A DNA stretch of 31,220 nt from Prorocentrum cordatum (Eukaryota > Sar > Dinophyceae > Prorocentrales > Prorocentraceae): contig CAUYUJ010019606.1 in assembly GCA_963575745.1 (NCBI GenBank), positions 144,503 to 175,722 on the forward strand, given 5' to 3'. Made by a program: the position numbers and the translations under genes. Within the stretch, counting starts at the first letter, position 1. Each line of letters opens with the position of its first letter. Positions 1-7,742 of the stretch are shown piece after piece. A model generated the notes under the pieces. That model was not told the DNA's origin and ran no database searches. It saw nothing but the letters and a program-made list of their open reading frames with translations.

Positions 1-234
1 GGAGGAGGAGGGGAGAGGAGAACACGAGACACTCTTATTACAATCATATCTATGATTGATGAAACCCACTTGAAGCCAAAAGCCGCACCCCGTCCCTTTG
101 CTGCAAACTCCCCCATCGTATCCACCACGACAGGCGATAGGTTGTAGAAAGTCCTCAAAGCTAAACATGTACTCATACTGGTTGTAGAAGCAGTGGCCCT
201 CGCGGGCCAAATGTGTAAGTTCATCAGCCCGTGG
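1..234 (-). pseudogene. RNase H-like fragment, copy 1, cut by the window edge and 5'-truncated
   Basis: The minus strand reads without a stop from about 231 to position 1. It begins RADELTHLAREG, the C-terminal aspartate motif of the RNase H fold (usually N-x-x-ADxLA). About 25 residues later comes GGYDGGVCSKGTGCGFWLQVG, the usual first strand of RNase H (DGG with a following Gly-rich turn). The order is therefore the last motif before the first, as in the copies at 2257-2616 and 23094-24494. There is no start codon: the frame runs into repeat A DNA at about 235, where GGGAACCTCG begins, so the copy is 5'-truncated. The 3' end is outside the window. RNase H family membership is inferred from motifs; nuclease activity cannot be judged. 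It is probably a dead retrocopy or retrotransposon piece. Confidence 0.65.
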
Positions 235-594
235 GAACCTCGTAGAACTCTTTTCTTGCACGGCGATCCTCGGAACACATGAAGAAAGCTTCTGGAGCGA
301 GAAACGAAAAACTCGAAAAATCAGGTTTTTTTGTTTTTATCTAATCTCGGTTCCTCCAAGTGTTTTGATAGTGATACTGCGCCTACGGACCTGAGAATTT
401 GACTGGCAGACGCGGTATAACCCACTACAGGTGCGAAAAATATGGTTTCTCAAAATGAATTGTCAAATATCTTTCAAATCTTAGGAAAGCCGACCCAAAG
501 TCACCACTTTGTCTCTTCTGGTCGGGTCGACCTACCAGCTCCACCCCGAGCCGGAATTCCTCTAGCTCATCGTTGCCGAAGAGCTCTACGAGGT
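235..594 (-). mobile_element. A-type Helentron-like unit (subtype A2)
   Basis: The 5' tip is at 594 (GAGCTCTACGAGGT read on the plus strand, 581-594). The matching subterminal inverted repeat is ACCTCGTAGAACTC at 237-250, with one change. The 3' hairpin that should follow on the left has been opened by RNase H copy 1, so only GGGA remains. The body has subtype A2 landmarks also seen at 2780-2900, 3610-3700 and 8870-8950: a CTTGCACGGCG motif, CAAGTGTTTTGATAGT, and CCACTACAGGTGCGAAAAAT. It encodes no recognisable protein. Confidence 0.7.
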
Positions 595-654
595 ACTAAC
601 TGCACCCCGCGCCGGAATTCCTCTAGCTCATCGTTGCCGAAGAGCTCTGCAGCA
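595..654 (-). repeat. Isolated 5' end of another A unit
   Basis: Positions 603-650 repeat the last ~50 bp of the preceding unit (GCGCCGGAATTCCTCTAGC through AGAGCTC) but end in a mutated tip (GAGCTCTGCAGCA). This is best read as the leftover 5' end of a unit whose remainder was interrupted or deleted. Confidence 0.55.
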
Positions 655-939
655 ACTGGCGCCGGCGGTAAACCGTCAACCTGGTCACCGCCGGGGACCT
701 CGTAGAGCTCGTGGCACGCACTAGAGCGCTCAGAATGGCAGTAGAGAACTTCGAGAAATTTTTCAAAAAAAAAATGTATTTTTGCATTTTTTGATGTTAC
801 TACGAGCTCGGTTCCTGGAAGTGAACCCATAGTAAATATCCTCGGCAGAGCTGAGCTGGTCTGGGAACAAAGTTTCTATGTCAATGCTCGGCGTAAAAAT
901 CTGCTCTCTCAAAATGAATGTTCAAATATCTTTCGAATC
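655..939 (-). repeat. A1 unit, 3' part, outermost of a four-level nest
   Basis: The 3' end is at the left: terminal ACTGG, then the hairpin at 656-696 (CCGGCGGT at 662-669 pairs with ACCGCCGG at 687-694), then the subterminal repeat ACCTCGTAGAGCTC at 697-710. The A1 body runs to 939 (…ATCTTTCGAATC), where the next unit starts. Its missing 5' end is most likely the 61-bp piece at 2075-2135. Confidence 0.6.
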
Positions 940-1189
940 GCCGGGAACCTCGTAGAGCTCCTTGCACGCGTAACAGTGCTTAGGATCGGAGCAGGGAGCT
1001 TCTCGGATAATTTCTAGAAAAAACGTCAAATTGACATTTTTGGGTATCAACATGAAGTCGGTTCCTGGGAGTGAACTGATACTAAAACTGGATCTAGAGA
1101 GCTGAGCTGCTCTGGGAGCAAAATTTGTATGCCAATGCTCGGCGTAAAAATCAGCTTTCTCCAAATGAATTGTCAAATATCTTTCAAAT
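940..1189 (-). repeat. A1 unit, 3' part, second level of the nest
   Basis: It starts with a truncated hairpin (GCCGGGA) followed by ACCTCGTAGAGCTC at 947-960 and an A1 body with landmarks AACATGAAGTCGGTTCC and ATGCCAATGCTCGGCGTAA. It breaks off at 1189 (…CTTTCAAAT), where ACTGGCGCC of the next unit begins. The plausible remainder is 1986-2074, which starts further into the same body (CTTTGTCTCTTCTGG); about 30 bp would have been lost. Confidence 0.55.
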
Positions 1190-1526
1190 ACTGGCGCCGG
1201 CGGTGAACCGTCAGCCTGGTCACCGACGCGAACCTCGTAGAGCTCCTTGGACGCGTAACAGTGCTCAGGATCGAAGCAGGGAGATTCTCGGAGTATTTTT
1301 AGAAAAACGTCAAATTGACATTTTTGGTGTCAACATGAAGTCGGTTCCGGGAAGTCACCTGATACTAAAACTAGATCTAGAGAGCTGAGCTGCTCTGGGA
1401 ACGAAGTTTATATACCAATGCTCGGCGTAAGCATCTGCTTTCTCAAAGTGAATTGTCAAACATCTTTCAAACATTAGCAACACCGACCAAAAGTCACAAC
1501 TTTGTCTCTTCCTGTCGGATCGACCA
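1190..1526 (-). repeat. A1 unit, 3' part, third level; continues at 1924-1985
   Basis: It has a complete 3' hairpin (1191-1231), a subterminal repeat (1232-1245) and an A1 body up to GATCGACCA at 1526. An A2 unit is inserted at 1527-1923. Removing it rejoins CGACCA to ACTAGCTCC at 1924, which is the sequence seen in uninterrupted A units, and the unit then ends at its 5' tip at 1985. Confidence 0.7.
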
Positions 1527-1923
1527 ACTTGGAACCAACGGTAAACCGTCGTCAACCAGGTTACCGCCGGGGCCCTCGTAGAGATCTTTTCTCGCACGGC
1601 GCTCCTCGGTAGACATACAGGAAGCGTCTGGAGCAAGACCCAAAAAACTCAAACGTTTTTATGTGTTTATCAAAAGACGGTTCCTCCAAGTGTTTTGATA
1701 GTAATACTGCACCTACGGACCTGAGAATTTGACTGACAGACGCGGCGTAGACACAGCAGGTGCGAAAAATCTGGTTTCTCAAAATGAATTGCCAAATATC
1801 TTTCAAATCTTAGGAAAACCGACCCAAAGGTATCACATTGTCTCTTCTCGTCGGGTCGACCAGCTAGCTCCAGCCCGCGCCGGAATTCCTCTAGCTCATC
1901 GATGCCGAAGAGCTCTACGAGGT
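1527..1923 (-). mobile_element. Complete A2 unit, 397 bp, cleanly inserted in another A unit
   Basis: The 3' end is at the left (ACTTGGAACC, a variant of ACTGGGAACC), with hairpin arms ACGGTAA and TTACCGCC. The subterminal repeat is at 1574-1586 (CCTCGTAGAGATC) and the 5' tip GAGCTCTACGAGGT ends at 1923. On the element's own strand the flanks are CTAGT and TGGTC, so the empty site is CTAGT|TGGTC: a T|T insertion without target duplication. Confidence 0.8.
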
Positions 1924-2135
1924 ACTAGCTCCAGCCCGCGCCGGAATTCCTCTAGCTCATCGATGACGAAGAGCTCTACGAGGTACTTTGTCTCTTCTGG
2001 TCGGGTCGACCAACTAGCTCCACCCCGCGCCGGAATTCCTCTAGCTCATCGATGACGAAGAGCTCTACGAGGTACTAGCTCCACCCCGCGCCGGAATTCC
2101 TCTAGCTCATCGTTGCCGAAGAGCTCTACGAGGTA
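1924..2135 (-). repeat. Stack of three 5' ends closing the nested A units
   Basis: Three successive pieces (1924-1985, 1986-2074, 2075-2135) each finish with GAGCTCTACGAGGTA. They look like a 61/89/61-bp tandem repeat, but they match in number the three interrupted units opened at 655, 940 and 1190. I read them as the closing ends of nested insertions rather than as an independent minisatellite. Confidence 0.6.
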
Positions 2136-2146
2136 TAAACACGAGA

Positions 2147-2177
2147 ACTGGAAGCCGGCGGCAAACCATCAAGCAGG
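2147..2177 (-). repeat. Left half of a 3' terminal hairpin, opened by an insert
   Basis: ACTGGAAGCCGGCGGCAAACC followed by ATCAAGCAGG is the hairpin's outer arm and loop. The sequence then changes abruptly to TTTTTT (2178-2183), the A-tail of the RNase H insert on the other strand. The expected partner arm is missing on the far side; instead a plus-strand A unit begins at 2617. Confidence 0.7.
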
Positions 2178-2616
2178 TTTTTTGCGGGCTTTGCGGCGGG
2201 GTCCTCCAGCACATGCAGGCAGCGGTGCCCCCCGCGGCCACCAGGCGCAAGTGGCGCTACCGAGCGTGTGAGACGCTATCTATAATAGACGCCATCTGTG
2301 AGATTGCGTGGAGAAGCTTCGAGGCAGCCGTTAACTCACAGACTGTCGCGGCTGATTCCCTTTCGAGGCCAAACGCCTCCTCGGCAATCACATGACACTG
2401 TATAGCATTGTGGTGTTCTACAAAAGCCTGCAGCCACCGGCCACCCCCAGCCCCAATATCCGAAGTACCTCCGTCGAAGTAACCCCTCAATCCTAAAACT
2501 TTCGAAGTATATAATGGAGCTAGATACTCGTTTCTCTTCGATGTGTGTGGGCATGCTCTGCAGGCACACGTGAGTTCATCTGCATTACTGTTACCCTCCC
2601 GATATAGGTGCTTAAT
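2178..2616 (-). pseudogene. RNase H-like retrocopy, copy 2, 5'-truncated with short A-tail
   Basis: The minus strand is open from the junction at about 2616 to a TAG at 2257. It reads HLYREGNSNADELT (fourth-aspartate motif), about 35 linking residues, LRGYFDGGTSD (first aspartate, with a Gly-rich turn GAGGGRWLQAF), then SAATVCELTAASKLLHAIS (catalytic-glutamate helix), and stops 17 residues later. Family knowledge puts FDGG first, E second and ADEL last in RNase H; here ADEL comes first. The stop just after the glutamate helix matches copy 3, so this order appears to be the natural C-terminus. A ~75-nt GC-rich 3' tail ends in AAAAAA (2183-2178) against the hairpin loop. There is no start codon and the 5' part is missing, so it is non-functional. 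The catalytic D, E and D residues that can be seen are all intact. Confidence 0.7.
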
Positions 2617-3021
2617 ACCTCGTAGAGCTCTTCGTCATCGATGAGCTAGAGGAATTCCGGCGCGGGGTGGAGCCAGTTGGTCGACCCGACGAGAAGAGAC
2701 AATGTGACAACTTTGGGTCGGTTTTGCTACGATTTGAAAGATATTTGACCATTCATTTTGAAAAACCAGATTTTTCGCACCTGTAGTGGGTTATGCCGCG
2801 TCTGCCAGTCAAATTCTCAGGTCCGTAGGTGCAGTATTACTATCAAAACACTTGGAGCAACCGACTTTGGATGAAAACCGAAAAAAAAACGTGATTTTTC
2901 TAATTTTTCGGCTCTCGCTTCAGAAGCTTCCTTCATGTGTTCCGAGGAGCGCCGTGCAAGAAAAGAGCTCTACGAGGTGCCCGACGGTAACCTGGTTGAC
3001 GGTTTACCGCCGGTTCCCAGT
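2617..3021 (+). mobile_element. Complete A2 unit, first of the inverted block
   Basis: The 5' tip ACCTCGTAGAGCTC is at 2617-2630, the inverted copy at 2965-2978, the hairpin arms at 2979-3018 and terminal CCAGT at 3017-3021. The right flank continues TTTGCTAAGATTTG, interior A1 sequence, so this unit sits inside another. Orientation is opposite to all units at 235-2135. Confidence 0.75.
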
Positions 3022-3314
3022 TTTGCTAAGATTTGAAAGATATTTGACCATTTATTTTGAGAAACCAGATTTTTGCGCTAAGCATACGCATATAACCTTT
3101 GTTCTCAGAGCAGCTCAGCTCTCTCGAGGACGTTTTACTATCGGTTCACTTCCAGGAACCGAGCTCGCATTGACACCGAAAAATTTCAATTTGACGTTTT
3201 TCTAGAAATACTCCGAGAAGCTCCCTGCTTCGATCCTGAGCACTCTTACGCGTGCAAGGAGCTCTACGAGGTTCCCGGCGGTGACCAGGTTGATGGTTCA
3301 CCGCTGGCGCCAGT
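3022..3314 (+). repeat. A1 unit lacking its 5' end
   Basis: A1 body with landmarks AGCATACGCATATAAC and GGTTCACTTCCAGGAACC, subterminal repeat GAGCTCTACGAGGT at 3258-3271, hairpin (GGCGGTGA pairing with TCACCGCT) and terminal CCAGT at 3310-3314. It abuts ACCTCG of the next unit directly, giving a head-to-tail CCAGT|ACCTCG junction. Confidence 0.65.
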
Positions 3315-3431
3315 ACCTCGTAGAGCTCTTCGGCAACGATGAGCTAGAGGAATTCCGGCGCGGGGTGGAGCTAGTTGGTCGACCCGACCAGAAGAGACAA
3401 AGTGGTGACTTTGGGTCGGTTTTCCTAGGAT

Positions 3432-3832
3432 ACCTCGTAGAGCTCTTCGGCAACGATGAGTTAGAGGAATTCCGGCGCGGGGTGGAGCTAGTTGGTCGAC
3501 CCGACCAGAAGAGACAAAGTGGTGACTTTGGGTCGGTTTTCCCAAGATTTGAAAGAGATTTGACAATCCATTTTGAGAAAGCAAATTTTTCGCACCTGTA
3601 GTGGGTTATGCCGCGTCTGCCATTAAAATTCTTAGGTCTCTAGCTTCAATATTACTATCAACACACTTGGAGGAACCGACTTTGGATGAAAACCAAAAAA
3701 CGCGATCTTTCTAGTTTTTCGGCTCTCGCTTTAGAAATTTCCTCCATGTGTTCAGAGGAGCGCTGTGCAAGAAAAGAGCTCTACGAGGTGCCCGGCGGCA
3801 ACCTGGTTGACGGTTTACCGCCGGTTCCCAGT
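3432..3832 (+). mobile_element. Complete A2 unit with a clean T|T insertion site
   Basis: 5' tip at 3432-3445, subterminal inverted repeat at 3776-3789, hairpin and terminal CCAGT at 3828-3832. Flanks are …CTAGGAT and TTGAAAGATAT; joined they give GGAT|TTGAAAG, matching the uninterrupted TAAGATTTGAAAG elsewhere, with no duplicated or lost base. This is one of the clearest empty-site reconstructions in the window. Confidence 0.8.
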
Positions 3833-3960
3833 TTGAAAGATATACCTCGTAGAGCTCTTAGGCATCGGTGAGCTAGAGGAATTCCGGCGCGGGGTGGAGC
3901 TAGTTGGTCGACCCGACCAGAAGAGACAAAGTGGTGACTTTGGGTCGGTTTTCCTAAGAT

Positions 3961-4362
3961 ACCTCGCAGAGCTCTACGGCAACGATGAGCTAGAGGAATT
4001 CCGGCGCGGGGTGGAGCTAGTTGGTCGACCCGACCAGAAGAGACAAAGTGGTGACTTTGGGTCGGTTTTCCTAAGATTTGAAAGAGATTTGACAATTCAT
4101 TTTGAGAAAGCAGATTTTTCGCACCTGTAGTGGGTTATGCCGCGTCTGCCATTGAAATTATTAGGTCTCTCGCTTCAATATTACTATCAAAACACTTGGA
4201 GGAACCGACTTTGGATGAAAACCAACAAAACGCTATGTTTCGAGTTTTTCGGCTCTCGCTTTAGAAATTGCCATCATGCGTTCAGAAGAGCGCTGTGCAA
4301 GAAAAGAGCTCTACGAGGTGCCCGGCGGCAACCTGGTTGACGGTTTACCGCCGGTTCCCAGT
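3961..4362 (+). mobile_element. Complete A2 unit, second copy in the higher-order repeat
   Basis: 5' tip slightly altered (ACCTCGCAGAGCTC), subterminal repeat at 4306-4319, hairpin with CGGCAACC…GGTTTACCG, terminal CCAGT at 4358-4362. Insertion between …AAGAT and TTGAAAG, the same site as the unit at 3432-3832, as expected if the pair arose by duplication. Confidence 0.75.
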
Positions 4363-4373
4363 TTGAAAGATAT

Positions 4374-4681
4374 ACCTCGTAGAGCTCTTAGGCATCGGTG
4401 AGCTAGAGGAATTCCGGCGCGGGGTGGAGCTAGTTGGTCGACCCGACCAGAACGGACAATGTGGTAACTTTTGGTCGGTTGCTCAGCTCTCTCGAGGACG
4501 TTTTACTATGGGCTCACTTCTAGGAACCGACCTCGTATTGACACCCAAAAATGTCAATTTGACGTTTTTCTAGAAATACTCCAAGAAGCTTCTGCTTCGA
4601 TCCATAGCACTGTTACGCGTGCAGGGAGCTCTACGAGGCTCCCGGCGGTGACCAGGTTGACGGTTCACCGCCGGCGCCAGT
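4374..4681 (+). mobile_element. A1 unit with internal deletion (~308 bp)
   Basis: 5' tip at 4374-4387 and a normal right half with hairpin at 4641-4680, but around 4481 the sequence jumps from TTTTGGTCGGTT to GCTCAGCTCTC, omitting roughly 90 bp present in the A1 copies at 3022 and 4682. Right flank TGGTCGACC shows insertion at the recurrent site CTAGT|TGGTC. Confidence 0.65.
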
Positions 4682-5019
4682 TGGTCGACCCGACCAGAAC
4701 GGACAATGTGGTAACTTGTGGTCGGTGTTGCTAAGATTTGAGAGATATTTGACCATTTTTTTTTGAGAAAGCAGATTTTTGCGCTAAGCATTTGCATATG
4801 AGCTTTATTCTGAAAGCAGCTCAGCTCTCCTGATGCAGTTTATTATGAGTTGACTTCCAGGAACCGAGCTATCATGAACATCGAAAACATCTCAAAATGA
4901 AGATTTAAGAAAATCTTCATTTTATCACTCTACTTCGATCCTGAGCTCTCTCACTCGTGCAAGGAGCTCTACGAGGTTCCCGGCGGTGAGCAGGTTGACG
5001 GTTCACCGCCGGCGCCAGT
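4682..5019 (+). repeat. A1 unit, 3' part (host of the preceding insertion)
   Basis: Starts TGGTCGACCCGACC, passes the A1 landmarks (GCTAAGCATTTGCATATG, GTTGACTTCCAGGAACC), subterminal repeat at 4962-4975, hairpin with GGCGGTGA pairing with TCACCGCC, terminal CCAGT at 5015-5019. It is followed by TTGACAATTC, so it in turn sits inside another A2. Confidence 0.65.
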
Positions 5020-5316
5020 TTGACAATTCATTTTGAGAAAGCAGATTTTTCGCACCTGTAGTGGGTTATGCCGCGTCTGCCAATCAAATTCTTAAGTCTC
5101 TAGCTTGAATATTACTATCAAAACACTTGGAGAAACCAACTTTGAATGGAAACCAAAAAAAAGTGATTTTTCGAGTTGTTCGGCTCTCGCTTCAGAATAT
5201 TCCTTCATGTGTTCAGAGGAGCGCTGTGCAAGAAAAGAACTCTACGAGGTGCCCGGCGGTAACCTGGCTGACGGTTTACCGCCGGTTCCCAGTTCCCATA
5301 GCTCATCCATAACGAA
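5020..5316 (+). repeat. A2 unit, 3' part, and end of the inverted block
   Basis: A2 body from TTGACAATTC, subterminal repeat (GAACTCTACGAGGT, one change, 5237-5250), hairpin and terminal CCAGT at 5289-5293. Positions 5294-5316 (ending ATAACGAA) are a scrap of an A 5' end. At 5317 orientation changes back to minus with a B unit. Confidence 0.65.
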
Positions 5317-6712
5317 ACTGGGCGCCGGCGGTAAACCGTCAACCTTTCATACCACCGGGGGACTCGTAGAGCTCCCTGACCATATATTATGTCCAAAAAA
5401 TTAGCAGAGAACGATTAGTTTTTCAGCCCGAGCGCTGATAGCAGACTGATCTCAGGCGTCTAGTGATATCCCATTGCTGTGCTGAACAGTTCTATAGCTC
5501 ATCTGCAGCGTGTAGAAAATACCATTAGGGAGAAAATAGCAGAGTACGAATCCGTGTTTGACGTCTGCGCTGGCGTCTGCGCTCACAACAGACCCAAACC
5601 AAGCGTCTAGATGGTTCGCGCCTCATGATGTCCTTCTGATTTTTCGGCCGAAGAAGACCGAGTTCAGACCTCTCGATGCAACAGACGAACGCTCCCAATG
5701 CTTCTGCATCAGTTTCTGTGCGTACCAGCTCTGTAGCTCTCCTACAGCCCGAATTCTATTCAGAAAACGGACAACATCTGTCAAGATGACTCGAAGAATA
5801 CGAATAGTTTTGCGGACCTAGCCCGAGTAGCAGACCCAGTTCAGACCTCTGGATGCAACAGACGAACGGGCCTGATGATTCCGAATCAGTTTCTGTGCGT
5901 ATGAGCTCTGTAGCTCTCCGACAGCCCGAGTTACGTGCGAAAACGGACAGCACCTCTCAAGATGACTCGAACGATACGGATAGTTTCGCGGACCTAGCTC
6001 GAGTAGCAGACCGAGTTCAGACCTCTAGATGCAACAGACGAACGTGCCTGAGTATTCTGCATTGGTTTCTGTGCGCATCAGCTTTGTAGCTCTCCTAGAG
6101 CTCGAGTTAAGTACAGAAAACCGACAGTCCCCGTCGAGATGACCCGAGCGATACGAATAGTTTTGCGGACCTAGCTCGAGTAGCAGACCGATTTCAGACC
6201 TCTGCATGCGACAGGCGGACGCGCCTGATGTCGCCGAATCGGTTTCTGCAATTACCAGGCCTGTCGCCCCCCTACAGCCCCAGTTAAGTACAGAAAACCG
6301 ACAGCACCTCTCAAGATAACTCGAACAATACGAATAGTTTTGCGGACCTAGCTCGGGCAGCAGACCGAGTTCAGACCTCTGGATGCAACAGACGAACGCG
6401 CCTGATGATTCTGAATTCGTTTCTGTAAGTATCAGCTCTGTAGCTCTCCTACAGCTCGAGTTAAGTAGAAAAAACCGACAACGCCTGCCAAGATGACTCG
6501 AAACAGCCGATCCCGCCTGGACGCTTTTTGGCAGTAATATCTACCCGATCGAGCTGATATTAAGACGGCGAGCGGGAATAAGATCGAATAGCACTGGAAA
6601 AAATGCTAGAGCTCAAACGAATGGTTGAATTTCGAGAACAAAATTTCAACCGACCAAAAGTCACCAAAAGGTCCGTCGAGATTTTTCTTGCCAACTAGCT
6701 CTCCAGCGCCCC
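5317..6712 (-). mobile_element. B-type Helentron-like unit B1 with satellite core
   Basis: The 3' end at left is ACTGGGCGCC with a hairpin (GGCGGTAA; the partner arm is damaged, ATACCACCGG), then the subterminal repeat near 5362 (ACTCGTAGAGCTCCC). A ~40-bp 3' block (CCATATATTATGTCC…GAGAACGA) follows, then the satellite array, then the conserved 5' block at 6493-6712 (CCGATCCCGCC, GCTTTTTGGCAG, GGCGAGCGGGAATAAGATCGAA, TACTAGAGCTC-like). The 5' tip itself is lost to the A2 unit that begins at about 6713. No protein is recognisable. Confidence 0.65.
5405..6495 (-). repeat. ~177-bp satellite array in B1
   Basis: The marker CAGACCTC recurs at 5665, 5842, 6018, 6195 and 6372 (spacings 177, 176, 177, 177), preceded by one degenerate unit. 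Each monomer contains TGCGGACCTAGCTCGAGTAG, a CAACAGACGAACG segment, CAGCTCTGTAGCTCTCC, CAGAAAACCGACAGCACC and CAAGATGACTCGAA. Spacing is constant although monomers differ at many positions. Confidence 0.85.
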
Positions 6713-7041
6713 GGAAAGGGAAGCCGCGGTAAACCGTCAACCAGATTACCGCCAGGGCCCTCGTAGAGCTCTTTTCTCGCACGGCGCTCCTCGGTACACA
6801 TGAAGGAAGAGTCTGGAGCAAGACCCAAAAAACTAGAAAAAAAAAAGCACGTATTTATGTTCTTATCCAAAGACGAGATTCCGCCAAGTGTTTTGATAGT
6901 AATACTGCACCTACGGACCTGAGAATAACCCACTACAGGTGCGAAAAATCTGCTTTCTCAAAATGAATGGTCAAATATCTTTCAAATCTTCACAAAACCG
7001 ACCCAAAGTCGTCAGATTGTCCGCCCGGGCCGGGTCGACCA
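6713..7041 (-). repeat. A2 unit, 3' part, interrupted by B2
   Basis: Eroded hairpin (GCGGTAAACC…GATTACCGCC, 6724-6755), subterminal repeat CCTCGTAGAGCTC near 6760, A2 body with a small deletion at 6925 (the GACTGGCAGACGCGG segment is missing). It stops at GTCGACCA (7041), where the B2 hairpin starts: the same internal site used at 1527. Confidence 0.65.
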
Positions 7042-7701
7042 ACTGGGCGCCGGCGGTAAACCGTCAACCTTTCTTACCGCCGGGGGACTCGTAGAGCTTC
7101 CTGCCATATACTATGTCCAAAGAATTGGCAGAACGAATAGTTTTTCGGCCTCCGCTGATAGCAGACTCGAATACAAGACTTAGTTCAGAGCTCTAGATGC
7201 AACAGACGCACGCGCCAAATGATGCTAAATCGATTAATGTGCGTACGACTCTGTGGCTATCCTACATTTCGAGTTAAGTACAGAAAACCGACAGCATCTC
7301 TCATGATGACTCGTTAAGTACAGAAAACCGACAGCACCGTCAAGATGACTCGAATAATACGAATAGTTTCGCGGACCTAGCTCGGGTAGAAGACCGAGTT
7401 CAGACCTCTGGATGCAACAGACGAACGCGCCTGATGATTCTAAGAGGGTTTCTGTTAATATCAGCTCTGTAGCTGTTCTGACCCGAAACGGCCGATCCCG
7501 CCGCAGTGCTTTTTGACAGTAATATCTACCCGATCGACCTGAGATTATGACGGCGAGCGGGAATAAGATCAAATATCACGGGAAAAAATACTAGAGCTCA
7601 AACAAATTTTTGAATTTCGAGAACAAAATTTTCAACCGACCAAAAGTGAGAAAAAAGTCCGTCGAGATTTTTCTAGCCAACTAGCTCTCCAGCAGCCCGG
7701 A
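7042..7701 (-). mobile_element. B-type unit B2 (short array)
   Basis: ACTGGGCGCC with a hairpin (GGCGGTAA…TTACCGCC), subterminal repeat ACTCGTAGAGCTTCC at 7087-7101, 3' block (CATATACTATGTCC), about two irregular satellite units at 7150-7470 with a local 30-bp duplication of GTTAAGTACAGAAAACCGAC near 7270-7340, then the conserved 5' block at 7478-7700. The 5' tip is missing. Confidence 0.65.
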
Positions 7702-7742
7702 ACTGGGAACCGGCGGTAAACCGTTGGCGATCATCAAAACAC
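7702..7742 (-). repeat. Solitary half hairpin
   Basis: ACTGGGAACCGGCGGTAAACC followed by GT is a type-2 hairpin arm; after it comes unrelated TGGCGATCATCAAAACAC and then the next unit. It is probably the remains of a deleted A2 unit. Confidence 0.5.

Larger units (their letters stand above)
3315..4373 (+). repeat. Two-copy ~530-bp higher-order repeat of nested A units
   Basis: Copy 1 is 3315-3843 and copy 2 is 3844-4373. Each consists of a 117-bp 5' piece of an A unit, a complete A2 unit inserted after …GGAT/AGAT, and an 11-bp continuation (TTGAAAGATAT). A third, shorter start follows at 4374. The copies differ by scattered substitutions (for example CTTCGGCAACG against CTTAGGCATCG). The nested arrangement was duplicated as a block. 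Confidence 0.7.

Noticed and set aside
1924-2135. Regularly spaced 61-bp repeats resembling a CRISPR-like array or minisatellite
   Set aside because: The repeats are element ends with no unique spacers, in a eukaryotic genome; nested insertion explains them.
3264-3584. Recurring frames such as LSNLFQILGKPTQSHHFVSSGRVDQLAPPRAGIPLAHRCRRALRG on several repeat copies
   Set aside because: They are translations of the A-unit 5' region. They occur in all orientations, break at every unit junction and show no protein family; both strands are open only because the repeat has few stops.
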